64,000 bases of DNA from Vibrio ouci. GTDB taxonomy: Bacteria; Pseudomonadota; Gammaproteobacteria; Enterobacterales; Vibrionaceae. This document shows positions 36,415 to 46,558 of the stretch, piece after piece. The notes below the pieces were generated by a model. That model was not told where the DNA came from, did no database searches, and saw only the letters and a program-made list of their open reading frames with translations. The first letter of the stretch is position 1; every line of letters starts with the position of its first letter. The stretch lies in assembly GCF_004551525.1 (NCBI RefSeq), contig NZ_SATR01000020.1:62001-126000 (forward strand), written 5' to 3'. A program made the position numbers and the translations under genes.

Positions 36415-37440
36415 ATGAAAGACCTATTCAAACTTATTCTTGGCAATGCATACGCATGTGCAGGCCTAGTGATTGTTTCATTGTTTATCTTTATGGCTCT
36501 TGCCGCGCCGCTTATCACTAAGCATGCTCCAGATAAACGTACGGGTAACCCACATGAATACCCAAGCTATATCGTAAAATCAGCTCAAGCTAACCCAGAC
36601 GGTTGGATCGCTGAAAACCTAGCAACTGACCGCCGCACTATGATCATGTCAAAGAAAGCGGACCACGTTTTAGGTACAAGCCGTATGGGCCGTGACATTT
36701 GGTCACAGCTAGTACACGGTGCGCGTATCTCTCTAGGTGTCGGCTTTGGTGCAGGTCTAACTGTATGTTTCCTAGCAACAGTCATCGGTATTTCAGCGGG
36801 TTACTTCGGCGGTCGCGTGGATGACGTGCTCACTGCTGCGATGAACATCATGCTGGTAATCCCCCAATATCCACTACTGTTCGTTCTTGCTGCTTTCATC
36901 GGTGAAGCAGGCCCACTAACCATTGCCATCATCATTGGCTGTACCTCCTGGGCTTGGGGTGCGAGGGTAATACGCTCTCAGACTCTAGCGCTACGTGAGA
37001 AAGAGTTCGTAAAAGCCGCTGAAGTATTAGGCGAGTCTTCATTCCGAATCATCTTCGTTGAGATTCTACCGAACCTAATCCCAATCGTGGGCGCAAGCTT
37101 CATTGGTTCAGTAATGTACGCAATTGGTATGGAGTCTATTATTTCATTCCTAGGTCTAGGCGACCCAAGCACTATCAGTTGGGGCATCATGCTGTACAAC
37201 GTACAAACATCATCTGCAATGCTGATTGGTGCATGGTGGGAAGTTGTTGCACCTTGTATTGCACTAACCATTCTAGTCACTGGCCTAGCACTCCTTAACT
37301 TCGCAGTTGATGAAATTGCTAACCCACAACTTCGCTCACACAAAGGTATGAAGCGTTGGAAGAAGCTAGCAGCACAAGACCAAAAAGAGCGTGAGCCAGA
37401 ACTAGCACCTCAAAATGCACTTTGGAGCGGAGATAAATAA
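36415..37440 (+). CDS. chitin-oligosaccharide ABC transporter, permease 2
   Basis: This is a DppC-type permease of 341 aa. It has an N-terminal TM (GNAYACAGLVIVSLFIFMALAAPL), HVLGTSRMGRDIWSQLVHGARISLGVGFG leading into the core TMs, and the EAA loop LREKEFVKAAEVLGESSFRIIFVEILPN. The C-terminal cytoplasmic tail (about 300-341) is longer than usual and charged. Only two bases separate it from the ATPase gene that follows. Confidence 0.93.
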   Translation: MKDLFKLILGNAYACAGLVIVSLFIFMALAAPLITKHAPDKRTGNPHEYPSYIVKSAQANPDGWIAENLATDRRTMIMSKKADHVLGTSRMGRDIWSQLVHGARISLGVGFGAGLTVCFLATVIGISAGYFGGRVDDVLTAAMNIMLVIPQYPLLFVLAAFIGEAGPLTIAIIIGCTSWAWGARVIRSQTLALREKEFVKAAEVLGESSFRIIFVEILPNLIPIVGASFIGSVMYAIGMESIISFLGLGDPSTISWGIMLYNVQTSSAMLIGAWWEVVAPCIALTILVTGLALLNFAVDEIANPQLRSHKGMKRWKKLAAQDQKEREPELAPQNALWSGDK

Positions 37441-37442
37441 TC

Positions 37443-38426
37443 ATGACAGCACCACTCATTTCTATCCGCAACTTATGCGTTGACTATATTACAGAAGCGG
37501 GCGACGTCCGTGCCTGTAATAATGTGAGCTTTGATATTGCACCAGGCGAAGTTTTCGGCCTAGCAGGCGAGTCAGGCTGTGGTAAATCAACCGTCGCATT
37601 CTCACTAATGCGCCTTCACAAGCCGCCAGCATTTATTACTGGTGGCGAGGTAATCTTCAACGGTGAAGATATTCTGAAATACAGCGATGATCGTATGCAG
37701 GCGTTCCGCTGGAGTGAGATGTCTATGGTGTTCCAAAGTGCGATGAACGCGCTGAATCCAGTACTGACAATGGAAGACCAATTCTGCGACGTAATCATGC
37801 GTCATACCAACATGACTCGCGAGCAAGCTCGTAAGCGCGCTGAAGGTCTATTGGAAATCGTTGATATTCACCCTAGCCGTCTGAATGACTACCCTCACCA
37901 GTTCTCTGGTGGTATGCGTCAACGTCTAGTGATTGCGATTGCACTCGCGCTAAACCCGAAAATGATCATCATGGATGAGCCAACTACCGCGCTAGATGTG
38001 GTTGTACAACGCGAAATCCTACAAAAGATTTATGCGCTAAAAGAAGAGTTTGGTTTCTCTATCCTATTCATTACTCACGACCTTTCATTGATGGTCGAAT
38101 TCTCAGACCGCATCGGCATCATGTACTCCGGTGAACTGATTGAAGTCGCTCCATCGAAAGAGATCTTGGAAAGTCCTTTCCACCCATACACGAAAGGTTT
38201 GGGTAGTTCTTTCCCTCCATTAACAGGCCCTAAAACTAAGCTAACGGGTATTCCTGGCAACCCTCTAAACCTTTTAGAGGTACCTCAAGGCTGTCGTTTC
38301 CAAGCTCGCTGTGACCGCGTTCATGAAGCTTGTACTCGCATCCCAACCCAGCTAAGACAAATTGAGCCAAATCGTTTCTCAAACTGCCACCTATATGGTG
38401 AGCCAATCGCTCAAGCGAAGCTCTAG
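37443..38426 (+). CDS. chitin-oligosaccharide ABC transporter, ATPase 1 (DppD-like)
   Basis: This cytoplasmic nucleotide-binding subunit has Walker A GESGCGKST, Q-loop MVFQSAMNALNP, signature FSGGMRQRLVIAIAL, Walker B MIIMDEPTTALD, and the switch His in FITHDLSLM. The C-terminal oligopeptide-type extension contains the CRFQARCDRVHEAC cysteine cluster. It pairs with the second ATPase 42 bp downstream. The length of 327 aa is normal. Confidence 0.93.
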   Translation: MTAPLISIRNLCVDYITEAGDVRACNNVSFDIAPGEVFGLAGESGCGKSTVAFSLMRLHKPPAFITGGEVIFNGEDILKYSDDRMQAFRWSEMSMVFQSAMNALNPVLTMEDQFCDVIMRHTNMTREQARKRAEGLLEIVDIHPSRLNDYPHQFSGGMRQRLVIAIALALNPKMIIMDEPTTALDVVVQREILQKIYALKEEFGFSILFITHDLSLMVEFSDRIGIMYSGELIEVAPSKEILESPFHPYTKGLGSSFPPLTGPKTKLTGIPGNPLNLLEVPQGCRFQARCDRVHEACTRIPTQLRQIEPNRFSNCHLYGEPIAQAKL

Positions 38427-38468
38427 AAAGCGATTGAGAAATAATAATAAAGATTACTGGAGACAATC

Positions 38469-39464
38469 ATGAGCAAAGAATTTGGTGAATTACTAGTCGA
38501 GGGAAAAAACCTAATTAAGGATTTCCCAATCAATAGTAATTCCTTACAACAACCTATGATGCGTGCAATTAATGACGTGTCTTTCAAAATGTATAAAAGC
38601 CGCGGCCTTGCTGTAGTAGGTGAATCAGGTTCAGGTAAATCGACCACCGCGAAGATGATTGCCAAAATGTACGCACCGACGTCTGGCGCAATCGAATACA
38701 AAGGGCGTGATATTCAAAAAATCACCTCGCGTTCTGATGTCATGAACTACCGTGAAGGTGTGCAGATGGTATGGCAGGACCCATTTGGTTCTCTTAACCC
38801 AACTCATAACATCTTTCACCATATTTTGCGTCCATTGCTGATCCACAAGAAAGTCGATCCACGCAATAAAAAAGAGCAGGAAGAGCGCGTTTACGATCTA
38901 CTAGAACAAGTAGGTTTGATCCCGCCAAAAGAGACTGCGCAGAAGTTCCCTCACCAGCTATCTGGTGGTCAGCGTCAGCGTGTCAACCTTGCTCGCAACA
39001 TCGCTGTTGGCGCAGAAGTGGTATTGGCCGATGAACCGACATCGATGCTTGATGTATCAATCCGTGCAGGTGTTTTAAACCTGATGGAAGAGATGAAGTT
39101 TGAAAAGCAGATGTCTCTACTTTACATCACGCACGATATCGCAACCGCACGTTACATCGCTGAAGATCTTTCGGTTATGTATGTGGGTCATATGGTTGAG
39201 TGGGGTGACACTGATGAGATCATTCATAACCCTCAACACCCGTACACCCAACTGCTGGTTTCCGCAGTACCGGATCCAAGCAAATCGATCCATGAAAAGC
39301 TGAAGGGCAACAAAGGGGAAATCCCTCTTTGGACTCCAGCTTCTGCAGGCTGTCCATTTGCTGGACGCTGCCAACATGCTTCAGACAAGTGTCGTGAACA
39401 ATTACCAGCAGTCACTCAACTGTCTGATAACCACTTTGTCCGTTGTTACCTATACGAAAATTAA
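38469..39464 (+). CDS. chitin-oligosaccharide ABC transporter, ATPase 2 (DppF-like)
   Basis: This is the second nucleotide-binding subunit, with Walker A GESGSGKSTT, signature LSGGQRQRVNLARN, Walker B VVLADEPTSMLD, switch YITHDIATARYI, and the C-terminal cluster GCPFAGRCQHASDKC. The length is 331 aa. It is followed by a strong hairpin (39472-39495) that marks the boundary between the transport and enzyme parts of the operon. Confidence 0.93.
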   Translation: MSKEFGELLVEGKNLIKDFPINSNSLQQPMMRAINDVSFKMYKSRGLAVVGESGSGKSTTAKMIAKMYAPTSGAIEYKGRDIQKITSRSDVMNYREGVQMVWQDPFGSLNPTHNIFHHILRPLLIHKKVDPRNKKEQEERVYDLLEQVGLIPPKETAQKFPHQLSGGQRQRVNLARNIAVGAEVVLADEPTSMLDVSIRAGVLNLMEEMKFEKQMSLLYITHDIATARYIAEDLSVMYVGHMVEWGDTDEIIHNPQHPYTQLLVSAVPDPSKSIHEKLKGNKGEIPLWTPASAGCPFAGRCQHASDKCREQLPAVTQLSDNHFVRCYLYEN

Positions 39465-39471
39465 TGACCTA

Positions 39472-39495
39472 CGCCAAGAGCTCCGGCTCTTGGCG
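39472..39495 (+). terminator. hairpin between transporter and catabolic genes
   Basis: A perfect 10-bp stem CGCCAAGAGC (39472-39481) / GCTCTTGGCG (39486-39495) with a 4-nt loop is followed by CTTCTAC without a real T-run. A partial terminator or RNA-stability element is likely. Confidence 0.6.
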
Positions 39496-39535
39496 CTTCT
39501 ACTAGACCTATAACATATTAATTTCGGAGATTTTG

Positions 39536-41260
39536 ATGCTGCTACTTACTAACCATATTGGTTATGAAGCCCTTGGGCCTAAGCAGGCCGTTTTGATGAC
39601 GCGTAAGCCACGACTTTCTTCTACCACTGCGCTGTTAGTCTGTGCTGATAGTCATCAAACTGTAGCGTCTTTTAGTATCAATAAGGGTACTAAGGTCGCC
39701 AACTGGCACCAAGGGAATTTTTTTCGCATCGAATTCTCCCACTTTGAACAAGTTGGGCGTTACTACCTAAGAGTCGACAATTTACGCTCTGAAATCTTTC
39801 AGGTAGCTGAAGGCTTACTATTGAAAAATACCTTCTCTGACGTTCTACATTACTTTAAGTCTCAACGCTGTGGTGGCCGTTTTGACCAGCAAGACAGTCA
39901 AGCTCCACTGCTTGGCTCAGACAAAACCGCTGACGTACATGGCGGTTGGTATGATGCCTCAGGTGACGTGAGTAAATACCTAAGCCACCTTTCTTACGCG
40001 AACTACCTTAACCCGCAACAAATTCCAATGGTTGTGTGGAATATGTTTAAAGGTGCCGAGCTCATTAGCGACAATGATAACGTCCCGCTATTTTCTAAAG
40101 TTCGCCTGACCGAAGAAGCCCTGTTCGGTGCCGACTTCTTAGTCCGCATGCAAGATGAAGCAGGCTTCTTCTATATGACGGTATTCGACAAGTGGTCGAA
40201 AGATATCAAGCAGCGTGAAATCTGTGCTTATGCGACCCAAGAAGGCGTTAAGTCGGAAGATTATCAAGCGGCATACCGACAAGGTGGTGGTGTTGCCATC
40301 GCAGCTTTAGCCGCAGCAGCACGCCAAGATGAACATGGTGAATACCAGTCTAGTGATTACTTAAATGCCGCCACTCGCGGTTACTGGCACTTAAAAGAGC
40401 ACAATCAACAATACCTAAATGATGGTGAAGAGAACATCATTGATGAGTACTGCGCTCTGCTCGCGGCTATTGAACTATTTAAGAGCAGCAGCAATCCTGA
40501 GTTCCTCACTGAGTGCCGTCTATGGAGTGAAAAACTTCAGCAACGCCAACGTAGCGATGAGCAGTTTAACCATTTCTGGTCAGCCAATAGTGATGGCAGT
40601 CGTCCATACTATCACGCGGCTGAAGCTGGCTTACCTGTCATAGCCCTATGTGAATACCTCGCGATTGAATCTGATGAGGCGCTTTACGCTGCCGCTCTCA
40701 ACACAGTCACTCAAGCGCTGCAATTTGAGCTGGCGATAACTTCCCACGTCGCTAACCCATTTGGTTACCCGCGCCAATATGTAAAAGCGGTTGATAGTGA
40801 TAAACGTGATGCCTTCTTCGTCGCACACAACAACGAAACTGGTTACTGGTGGCAAGGTGAAAATGCACGTTTAGGGTCTTTGAGCAGCATGGTTTTCTTT
40901 GCCTTGCCATACCTGCAAGATCCAGCACTGAAACAGCACCTGATGACTTTCTCGCAAGATTGCCTCAACTGGATCTTAGGCTTGAATCCTTACGACATGT
41001 GCATGCTTGATGGTCACGGTCATAACAACCCAGACTACCTACCTGATCTAGGCTTCTTTAATGCCAAAGGCGGGGTTTGTAACGGAATCACTGCTGGATT
41101 TGAGGATGAAGAAGATATCGCCTTTAACCCGCCTAAACAGAAAGATGACATGCTGCAGAACTGGCGCTGGGGCGAGCAATGGATCCCTCATGGTGCTTGG
41201 TATCTGCTGGCAATTCTTAACCACTCTACTTACTTCATTGCTCAAGGAGACAAGTCATGA
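39536..41260 (+). CDS. GH9 family glycosidase (exo-beta-glucosaminidase type)
   Basis: This glycoside hydrolase family 9 protein of 574 aa was formerly called endoglucanase-related. It has an N-terminal Ig-like (CelD_N) domain (about 1-85), then the alpha6/alpha6 barrel with the catalytic-base motif GGWYDASGDVSKY (Asp140 and Asp144). Near the C-terminus come LNPYDMCMLDGHGHNNPDY and the acidic AGFEDEEDIAFNP. No signal peptide is present, so it is cytoplasmic and acts on imported glucosamine disaccharides; related vibrio enzymes are glucosaminidases. The ATG at 39536 follows CGGAGATTTTG. Its stop overlaps gspK as ATGA, which fits an enzyme whose product is free glucosamine for that kinase. Confidence 0.88.
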   Translation: MLLLTNHIGYEALGPKQAVLMTRKPRLSSTTALLVCADSHQTVASFSINKGTKVANWHQGNFFRIEFSHFEQVGRYYLRVDNLRSEIFQVAEGLLLKNTFSDVLHYFKSQRCGGRFDQQDSQAPLLGSDKTADVHGGWYDASGDVSKYLSHLSYANYLNPQQIPMVVWNMFKGAELISDNDNVPLFSKVRLTEEALFGADFLVRMQDEAGFFYMTVFDKWSKDIKQREICAYATQEGVKSEDYQAAYRQGGGVAIAALAAAARQDEHGEYQSSDYLNAATRGYWHLKEHNQQYLNDGEENIIDEYCALLAAIELFKSSSNPEFLTECRLWSEKLQQRQRSDEQFNHFWSANSDGSRPYYHAAEAGLPVIALCEYLAIESDEALYAAALNTVTQALQFELAITSHVANPFGYPRQYVKAVDSDKRDAFFVAHNNETGYWWQGENARLGSLSSMVFFALPYLQDPALKQHLMTFSQDCLNWILGLNPYDMCMLDGHGHNNPDYLPDLGFFNAKGGVCNGITAGFEDEEDIAFNPPKQKDDMLQNWRWGEQWIPHGAWYLLAILNHSTYFIAQGDKS

Positions 41261-42132
41261 CGCTTTATTATGTAGGCATTGATGGCGGTGGCACTTCTTG
41301 TCGCGCACGTATTCGCACTGAAAATGGCGAGTTTATCGGTGAAGCTAAAAGTGGTAGCGCTAATATTTTATTAGGTGTCGATGTCGCTATGACTTCAATT
41401 GTCGACGCTATTACTCAAGCGGCGAAACAAGGTGACCTAAGCGAGTCTGATTTTGGCTCCATGCACGTAGGCCTTGCTTTGGCAGGTGCAGAGCAAAAGT
41501 CGGCTTGGCAGCAATTTATGGCTCTGCCTCATCCATTTGCCTCTCTGGTTCTTAATACCGACGCTTACGGTGCATGTGTGGGCGCACATAACGGTGACGA
41601 TGGTGCGATCATGATTGCAGGTACCGGCTCATGTGGCATTTACCTAGCCGGCGGTACACAGCACGTTGTTGGTGGTCGAGAGTTTCCAATTTCCGATCAA
41701 GGTGGCGGCGCGGTGATGGGCCTTCACCTGATCCAGCAAGTTCTACTCGCGCAAGACGATATCATTGAGAAAACACCTCTTTCTCAACATGTAATGGCTC
41801 ACTTTAATCACGATGTCGATCAAATCGTCGCTTGGTCTAAGAATGCCCTGCCACGCGATTACGGTCAGTTTTCGCCAGCTATTTTTCACCATGCTCATCA
41901 AGGCGATCCATTAGCGATCAAAATGCTGCAACAAACTGCTGCTGATATAGAGATGTTTCTTGTCGCGTTAAACCGTAAAGGAGCAACGCGTATCTGTTTG
42001 ATGGGCAGTATCGCTGAACGAATCAAAGCGTGGCTGTCTCCACCCGTACAAGCTTGGGTTGTTGAACCTCAGTTTGACGCGATTGAAGGCGCACTTATGT
42101 TTGCAGGCAAGCCTGAACATAATTTGTATTAA
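41257..42132 (+). CDS. gspK: glucosamine kinase GspK
   Basis: GspK phosphorylates glucosamine with ATP. It is a BadF/BadG/BcrA ATPase-fold protein (ASKHA) of 291 aa: the phosphate-1 loop GIDGGGTSCRARI (about 5-17), NTDAYGACVGAH in the middle, the adenosine loop IMIAGTGSCGIYLAGG, and GGREFPISDQGGGAVMGLH. Overlap with the preceding GH9 gene (ATGA) supports coupled synthesis. GlcNAc kinase activity is the alternative but less likely, since the V. cholerae enzyme at this locus is glucosamine-specific. Confidence 0.9.
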   Translation: MTLYYVGIDGGGTSCRARIRTENGEFIGEAKSGSANILLGVDVAMTSIVDAITQAAKQGDLSESDFGSMHVGLALAGAEQKSAWQQFMALPHPFASLVLNTDAYGACVGAHNGDDGAIMIAGTGSCGIYLAGGTQHVVGGREFPISDQGGGAVMGLHLIQQVLLAQDDIIEKTPLSQHVMAHFNHDVDQIVAWSKNALPRDYGQFSPAIFHHAHQGDPLAIKMLQQTAADIEMFLVALNRKGATRICLMGSIAERIKAWLSPPVQAWVVEPQFDAIEGALMFAGKPEHNLY

Positions 42133-42143
42133 GGACGAGAACT

Positions 42144-44054
42144 ATGAGCTACCGCGTTGAACTTGCAGTACTTTCCGAGCAAAAACAATTTTGCCGCTTC
42201 GGCCTGACTATTCATAACCTAAGCGACAAGGATTTAACCGACTGGCGCCTGCAATTCATCATTGATCGCTTTATTTTACCTGACAGTTTTACTCATGGTG
42301 AAGTGGTGCAAATTGGTAGCTTCTGCACCGTGCAACCTGATGTTGATTGCCTAGCCGCGAACCAGCATTACTACTGCGAATTTAGCATTAATACCGCTCC
42401 ACTGCGCTTTTACACTGACGGCTTTAAGGACGCGTTGATTGTGGCTGACGGAGGCGAAAATAAATACCCTGTGACTCTAACTCCGATTGCTTTAGCCTCA
42501 CCTTTCCGTGAACGCAGCGAACTCGCACAGGCTAAACCAAGTGAGTTGGCCTTAATACCAAAGCCGAATCACATCGAAGTTCAAGATGGCTATTTCTCCC
42601 TTACTCACTCAAGCCAGATCACTCTACAGGCATCGCTGGCTGAAAAAGCAGCAACTTGGTTACAACAAGAACTAACGCAATTATATGACTTCACTGCGCC
42701 AGCAATTGGTCAAAGCGACATTGTTTATCGCAACAACCCAACACTTGATGAAGGGGAATATCAATTAACGGTCAATAGCTCAGGCGCTCGACTAGAGTCA
42801 GGTTCTCGCTCAGGCTTTGTCCATGCAAGTGCAACTCTGATCCAATTAATTCAAGTCGATGAGCAACACAATCTCTCTATCCCTTATCTTAAAATCATCG
42901 ACCGCCCACGTTTTAAATACCGTGGCATGATGCTGGACTGTGCTCGCCACTTCCATTCACTCGAAATGGTTAAGCGACTGATCAATCAACTTGCTCACTA
43001 CAAATTCAATACCTTTCACTGGCACCTTACTGACGATGAAGGTTGGCGCATTGAAATAAAATCACTGCCAGAGCTGACATCTATCGGTGCTTACCGCGGT
43101 ACTCAAACAGCACTCGAACCACAATACAGTCATTTAGCAGATGTGTACGGTGGCTATTACAGCCAAGAAGAGATCAAAGAAGTGATCGCCTATGCGGAAG
43201 AGCGAGGCATTAACGTCATCCCAGAGATCGATATTCCTGGCCACTGCCGCGCGGCAATCAAATCATTACCTGATTTGCTCGCAGATCCAGAAGATCGCTC
43301 TCAATACCGCAGTATTCAGCACTACAACGACAATGTGCTCTCACCAGCACTACCAGGTACTTACCTGTTCTTAGATAAAGTATTGGAAGAAGTAGCTGAA
43401 TTATTCCCTTCCACTTGGGTTCATATCGGCGCAGATGAAGTGCCTGATGGGGTTTGGCTAGAAAGCCCGGCCTGCCAAGCCTTGATGAAGCAAGAAGGCT
43501 ACCAAAGTGCTAAAGAGCTGCAGGGACACCTCCTTCGCTACGCAGAGAAAAAACTTCGCTCACTTGGCAAGCGCATGGTTGGCTGGGAAGAAGCACAACA
43601 TGGCGACAAGGTCAGCAAAGATACTGTGATTTATTCATGGCTTAGCGAAGAAGCGGCGCTTAACTGTGCAAAACAAGGCTTCGATGTGATCTTGCAGCCA
43701 GGTCAGTCAACGTATCTAGATATGACTCAAGACTATAGTCCGGAAGAGCCTGGGGTCGATTGGGCTGCTGTGATTCCGTTAGAAAATGCATATCGCTATG
43801 AACCACTGGCTCAGGTCCCTGAACATGACCCAATTCGTAAACGTATTTTAGGCATTCAATGTGCCTTATGGAGTGAGATTGTCACGACCCAATCTCGCAT
43901 GGATTACATGATTTTCCCAAGATTGACCGCCATGGCAGAAGCCTGTTGGACCGAAAAGCCAGCGCGGGATTGGGAAGATTATCTATCACGGTTGAAGAGT
44001 CATTTAGCTCTACTTGATAAACAAGAGATTGAATACCGCCAACCTTGGAAATAA
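42144..44054 (+). CDS. beta-N-acetylhexosaminidase (GH20)
   Basis: This enzyme releases GlcNAc from imported chitin oligosaccharides in the cytoplasm; no signal peptide is present. An N-terminal CHB_HEX-like domain (about 1-130) is followed by the GH20b domain and the catalytic TIM barrel. The motifs are RGMMLDCARHFHS, HWHLTDDEGWRIEIK, EIDIPGHCRAA, and the catalytic pair Asp431-Glu432 in HIGADEVPDGVW. The length of 636 aa is normal. It starts 11 bp after gspK. Confidence 0.94.
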   Translation: MSYRVELAVLSEQKQFCRFGLTIHNLSDKDLTDWRLQFIIDRFILPDSFTHGEVVQIGSFCTVQPDVDCLAANQHYYCEFSINTAPLRFYTDGFKDALIVADGGENKYPVTLTPIALASPFRERSELAQAKPSELALIPKPNHIEVQDGYFSLTHSSQITLQASLAEKAATWLQQELTQLYDFTAPAIGQSDIVYRNNPTLDEGEYQLTVNSSGARLESGSRSGFVHASATLIQLIQVDEQHNLSIPYLKIIDRPRFKYRGMMLDCARHFHSLEMVKRLINQLAHYKFNTFHWHLTDDEGWRIEIKSLPELTSIGAYRGTQTALEPQYSHLADVYGGYYSQEEIKEVIAYAEERGINVIPEIDIPGHCRAAIKSLPDLLADPEDRSQYRSIQHYNDNVLSPALPGTYLFLDKVLEEVAELFPSTWVHIGADEVPDGVWLESPACQALMKQEGYQSAKELQGHLLRYAEKKLRSLGKRMVGWEEAQHGDKVSKDTVIYSWLSEEAALNCAKQGFDVILQPGQSTYLDMTQDYSPEEPGVDWAAVIPLENAYRYEPLAQVPEHDPIRKRILGIQCALWSEIVTTQSRMDYMIFPRLTAMAEACWTEKPARDWEDYLSRLKSHLALLDKQEIEYRQPWK

Positions 44055-44061
44055 CAACTGA

Positions 44062-44121
44062 GCGAATGGTGTCCATTCGCAGTTTTCACTAGCTTAAAGT
44101 TTTGGCTACCCCACTGGTAGC
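44062..44121 (+). other. two intra-operon hairpins before the phosphorylase gene
   Basis: GCGAATGG (44062-44069) / CCATTCGC (44073-44080) is followed by AGTTTTCAC, then GCTACC (44105-44110) / GGTAGC (44116-44121). The first could act as a weak terminator; the second lies just before the ribosome-binding site of the next gene. Confidence 0.45.
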
Positions 44122-44141
44122 TTGGTAAAAAGGAAATTAAC

Positions 44142-46550
44142 ATGAAATACGGCTATTTCGATAACGACAATCGCGAATACGTCATTACTCGCCCTGACGT
44201 CCCTGCGCCATGGACTAACTACTTAGGCACAGAAAAGTTCTGTACCGTTATCTCACACAACGCTGGAGGTTACTCTTTCTACAACTCTCCAGAGTATAAC
44301 CGTGTTACTAAGTTCCGTCCGAACGCAACGTTTGACCGCCCTGGACACTATGTCTACCTACGTGATGATGAGACTGGTGATTACTGGTCAATCTCTTGGC
44401 AGCCAGTTGCAAAGAGTTTAGACGAGGCAAGCTACGAAGTTCGTCACGGTCTTTCTTACTCAAAGTTCAAATGTGACTACAGCGGTATCTCAGCAACGAA
44501 AACACTGTTCGTGCCTAAAGGTGAAGACGCAGAAGTATGGGATGTCGTGATTAAAAACACGTCCGACAAACCACGTACAATCAGTGCGTTCTCATTTGTT
44601 GAGTTCTCATTTAGCCACATTCAATCTGATAACCAAAACCATCAGATGTCTCTTTACTCTGCAGGTACTGAGTACCGTGAAGGCGTGATCGAATACGACC
44701 TTTACTACAACACCAATGACTTTGAAGGTTTCTACTATCTAGCTTCAACATTTAACCCAGACTCATACGACGGCCAACGTGATAGCTTCTTAGGTCTATA
44801 CCGCGATGAAGCAAATCCAATTGCAGTAGAGCAAGGTAAGTGTTCAAACACAGCGCAAACTTGTTACAACCATTGTGGTTCATTACACAAGCAGTTCACT
44901 ATCCAGCCGGGTGAAGAAGTACGTTTTGCTTACATTCTCGGTATCGGTAAAGGCAACGGTGAGCGCCTACGCGAGAAGTACCAAGATCTTGCGAATGTTG
45001 ATGCTGCATTTGCTGGCATTAAGCAGCACTGGAACGAACGTTGTGAGAAATTCCAAGTGAAGTCTCCAAACGAAGGTCTAGACACTATGATCAATGCTTG
45101 GACACTCTACCAAGCAGAAACCTGTGTTGTATGGTCTCGTTTTGCTTCATTTATCGAAGTTGGTGGACGTACAGGCCTTGGCTACCGTGATACTGCGCAA
45201 GATGCGATTTCTGTTCCACATGCCAACCCTGCAATGACGCGTAAGCGTATCGTTGACCTACTACGCGGTCAGGTGAAAGCGGGTTACGGTCTGCACCTAT
45301 TTGATCCAGACTGGTTCGATCCAGAGAAAGCGGATGTGGCGCCATCAAAATCTCCAACCGTTGTTCCTACACCATCTGATGATGACAAAATCCACGGTAT
45401 TGAAGACACCTGTTCTGATGACCACCTATGGCTAGTTCCAACTATCTGTAAGTACGTAATGGAAACCGGTGAGCACAGCTTCTTTGATGAAGTGATTCCA
45501 TACGCAGACGGCGGCGATGCCTCTGTCTATGAACATATGAAAGCAGCGCTAGATTTCTCTGCTGAGTACGTAGGCCAAACAGGTATCTGTAAAGGTCTTC
45601 GCGCAGACTGGAATGACTGTCTAAACCTAGGTGGTGGTGAATCATCAATGGTTTCATTCCTACATTTCTGGGCTCTACAAGAGTTTATCGACCTAGCCAA
45701 GTTCCTTGGTAAAGATGAAGATGTCGCTAAATACACTGAAATGGCAGCGAACGTTCGTGAAGCATGTGAAAGTCATCTTTGGGATGACGAAGGTGGCTGG
45801 TACATCCGTGGTCTAACTAAAGATGGCGATAAGATCGGTACTGCGCAGCAAGCTGAAGGTCGTGTACACCTAGAGTCAAATACCCTAGCAGTTCTCTCTG
45901 GCGCGGTTTCTCAAGAACGTGGCGAGAAAGCGATGGATGCGGTAGATGAGAACCTATTCTCTGAATACGGCCTGCATCTAAACTCACCTTCATTCGCAAC
46001 GCCAAACGATGACATCGGCTTCGTAACTCGCGTATACCAAGGCGTGAAAGAGAACGGCGCTATCTTCTCTCACCCTAACCCATGGGCATGGGTTGCTGAG
46101 GCGAAGCTTGGTCGTGGTGACCGTGCAATGAAGTTCTACGATGCACTTAACCCATACAACCAAAATGACATCATCGAAAAACGTATCGCAGAACCATACT
46201 CATACGTTCAGTTCATCATGGGTCGCGATCACCAAGACCATGGTCGTGCAAACCACCCTTGGCTAACGGGTACATCTGGCTGGGCATACTTCGCGGTAAC
46301 CAACTTTATCCTTGGTGTACGTACAGGCTTCGATGGTCTGACGATTGACCCATGTATCCCAACGGATTGGCCTGGTTTCGAGGTAACTCGTCAATGGCTA
46401 GGTGCGACTTACAACATCAAAGTTGAAAACCCAAGTTCAGTGAGCAAAGGCGTTAAATCAATCACAGTTAACGGTGAGCTTATCACTGGTAATGCTGTTC
46501 CAGTTCAAGCTGATGGCAGCGTCAATGACGTTGTTGTTGTACTAGGTTAA
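44142..46550 (+). CDS. chbP: N,N'-diacetylchitobiose phosphorylase (GH94)
   Basis: This enzyme phosphorolyses (GlcNAc)2 to GlcNAc-1-phosphate and GlcNAc, saving one ATP. It is a GH94 protein of 802 aa with an N-terminal super-beta-sandwich and a C-terminal alpha6/alpha6 barrel. The catalytic acid is Asp492 in GLRADWNDCLNLGGGESS, the same number as in the characterised Vibrio enzyme. YRDTAQDAISVPHANP and ENGAIFSHPNPWAWVAEAKLGRG are typical. It is strongly codon-biased. The mutase that would use its GlcNAc-1-P product follows. Confidence 0.95.
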   Translation: MKYGYFDNDNREYVITRPDVPAPWTNYLGTEKFCTVISHNAGGYSFYNSPEYNRVTKFRPNATFDRPGHYVYLRDDETGDYWSISWQPVAKSLDEASYEVRHGLSYSKFKCDYSGISATKTLFVPKGEDAEVWDVVIKNTSDKPRTISAFSFVEFSFSHIQSDNQNHQMSLYSAGTEYREGVIEYDLYYNTNDFEGFYYLASTFNPDSYDGQRDSFLGLYRDEANPIAVEQGKCSNTAQTCYNHCGSLHKQFTIQPGEEVRFAYILGIGKGNGERLREKYQDLANVDAAFAGIKQHWNERCEKFQVKSPNEGLDTMINAWTLYQAETCVVWSRFASFIEVGGRTGLGYRDTAQDAISVPHANPAMTRKRIVDLLRGQVKAGYGLHLFDPDWFDPEKADVAPSKSPTVVPTPSDDDKIHGIEDTCSDDHLWLVPTICKYVMETGEHSFFDEVIPYADGGDASVYEHMKAALDFSAEYVGQTGICKGLRADWNDCLNLGGGESSMVSFLHFWALQEFIDLAKFLGKDEDVAKYTEMAANVREACESHLWDDEGGWYIRGLTKDGDKIGTAQQAEGRVHLESNTLAVLSGAVSQERGEKAMDAVDENLFSEYGLHLNSPSFATPNDDIGFVTRVYQGVKENGAIFSHPNPWAWVAEAKLGRGDRAMKFYDALNPYNQNDIIEKRIAEPYSYVQFIMGRDHQDHGRANHPWLTGTSGWAYFAVTNFILGVRTGFDGLTIDPCIPTDWPGFEVTRQWLGATYNIKVENPSSVSKGVKSITVNGELITGNAVPVQADGSVNDVVVVLG

Positions 46551-46558
46551 TTGTCAGC

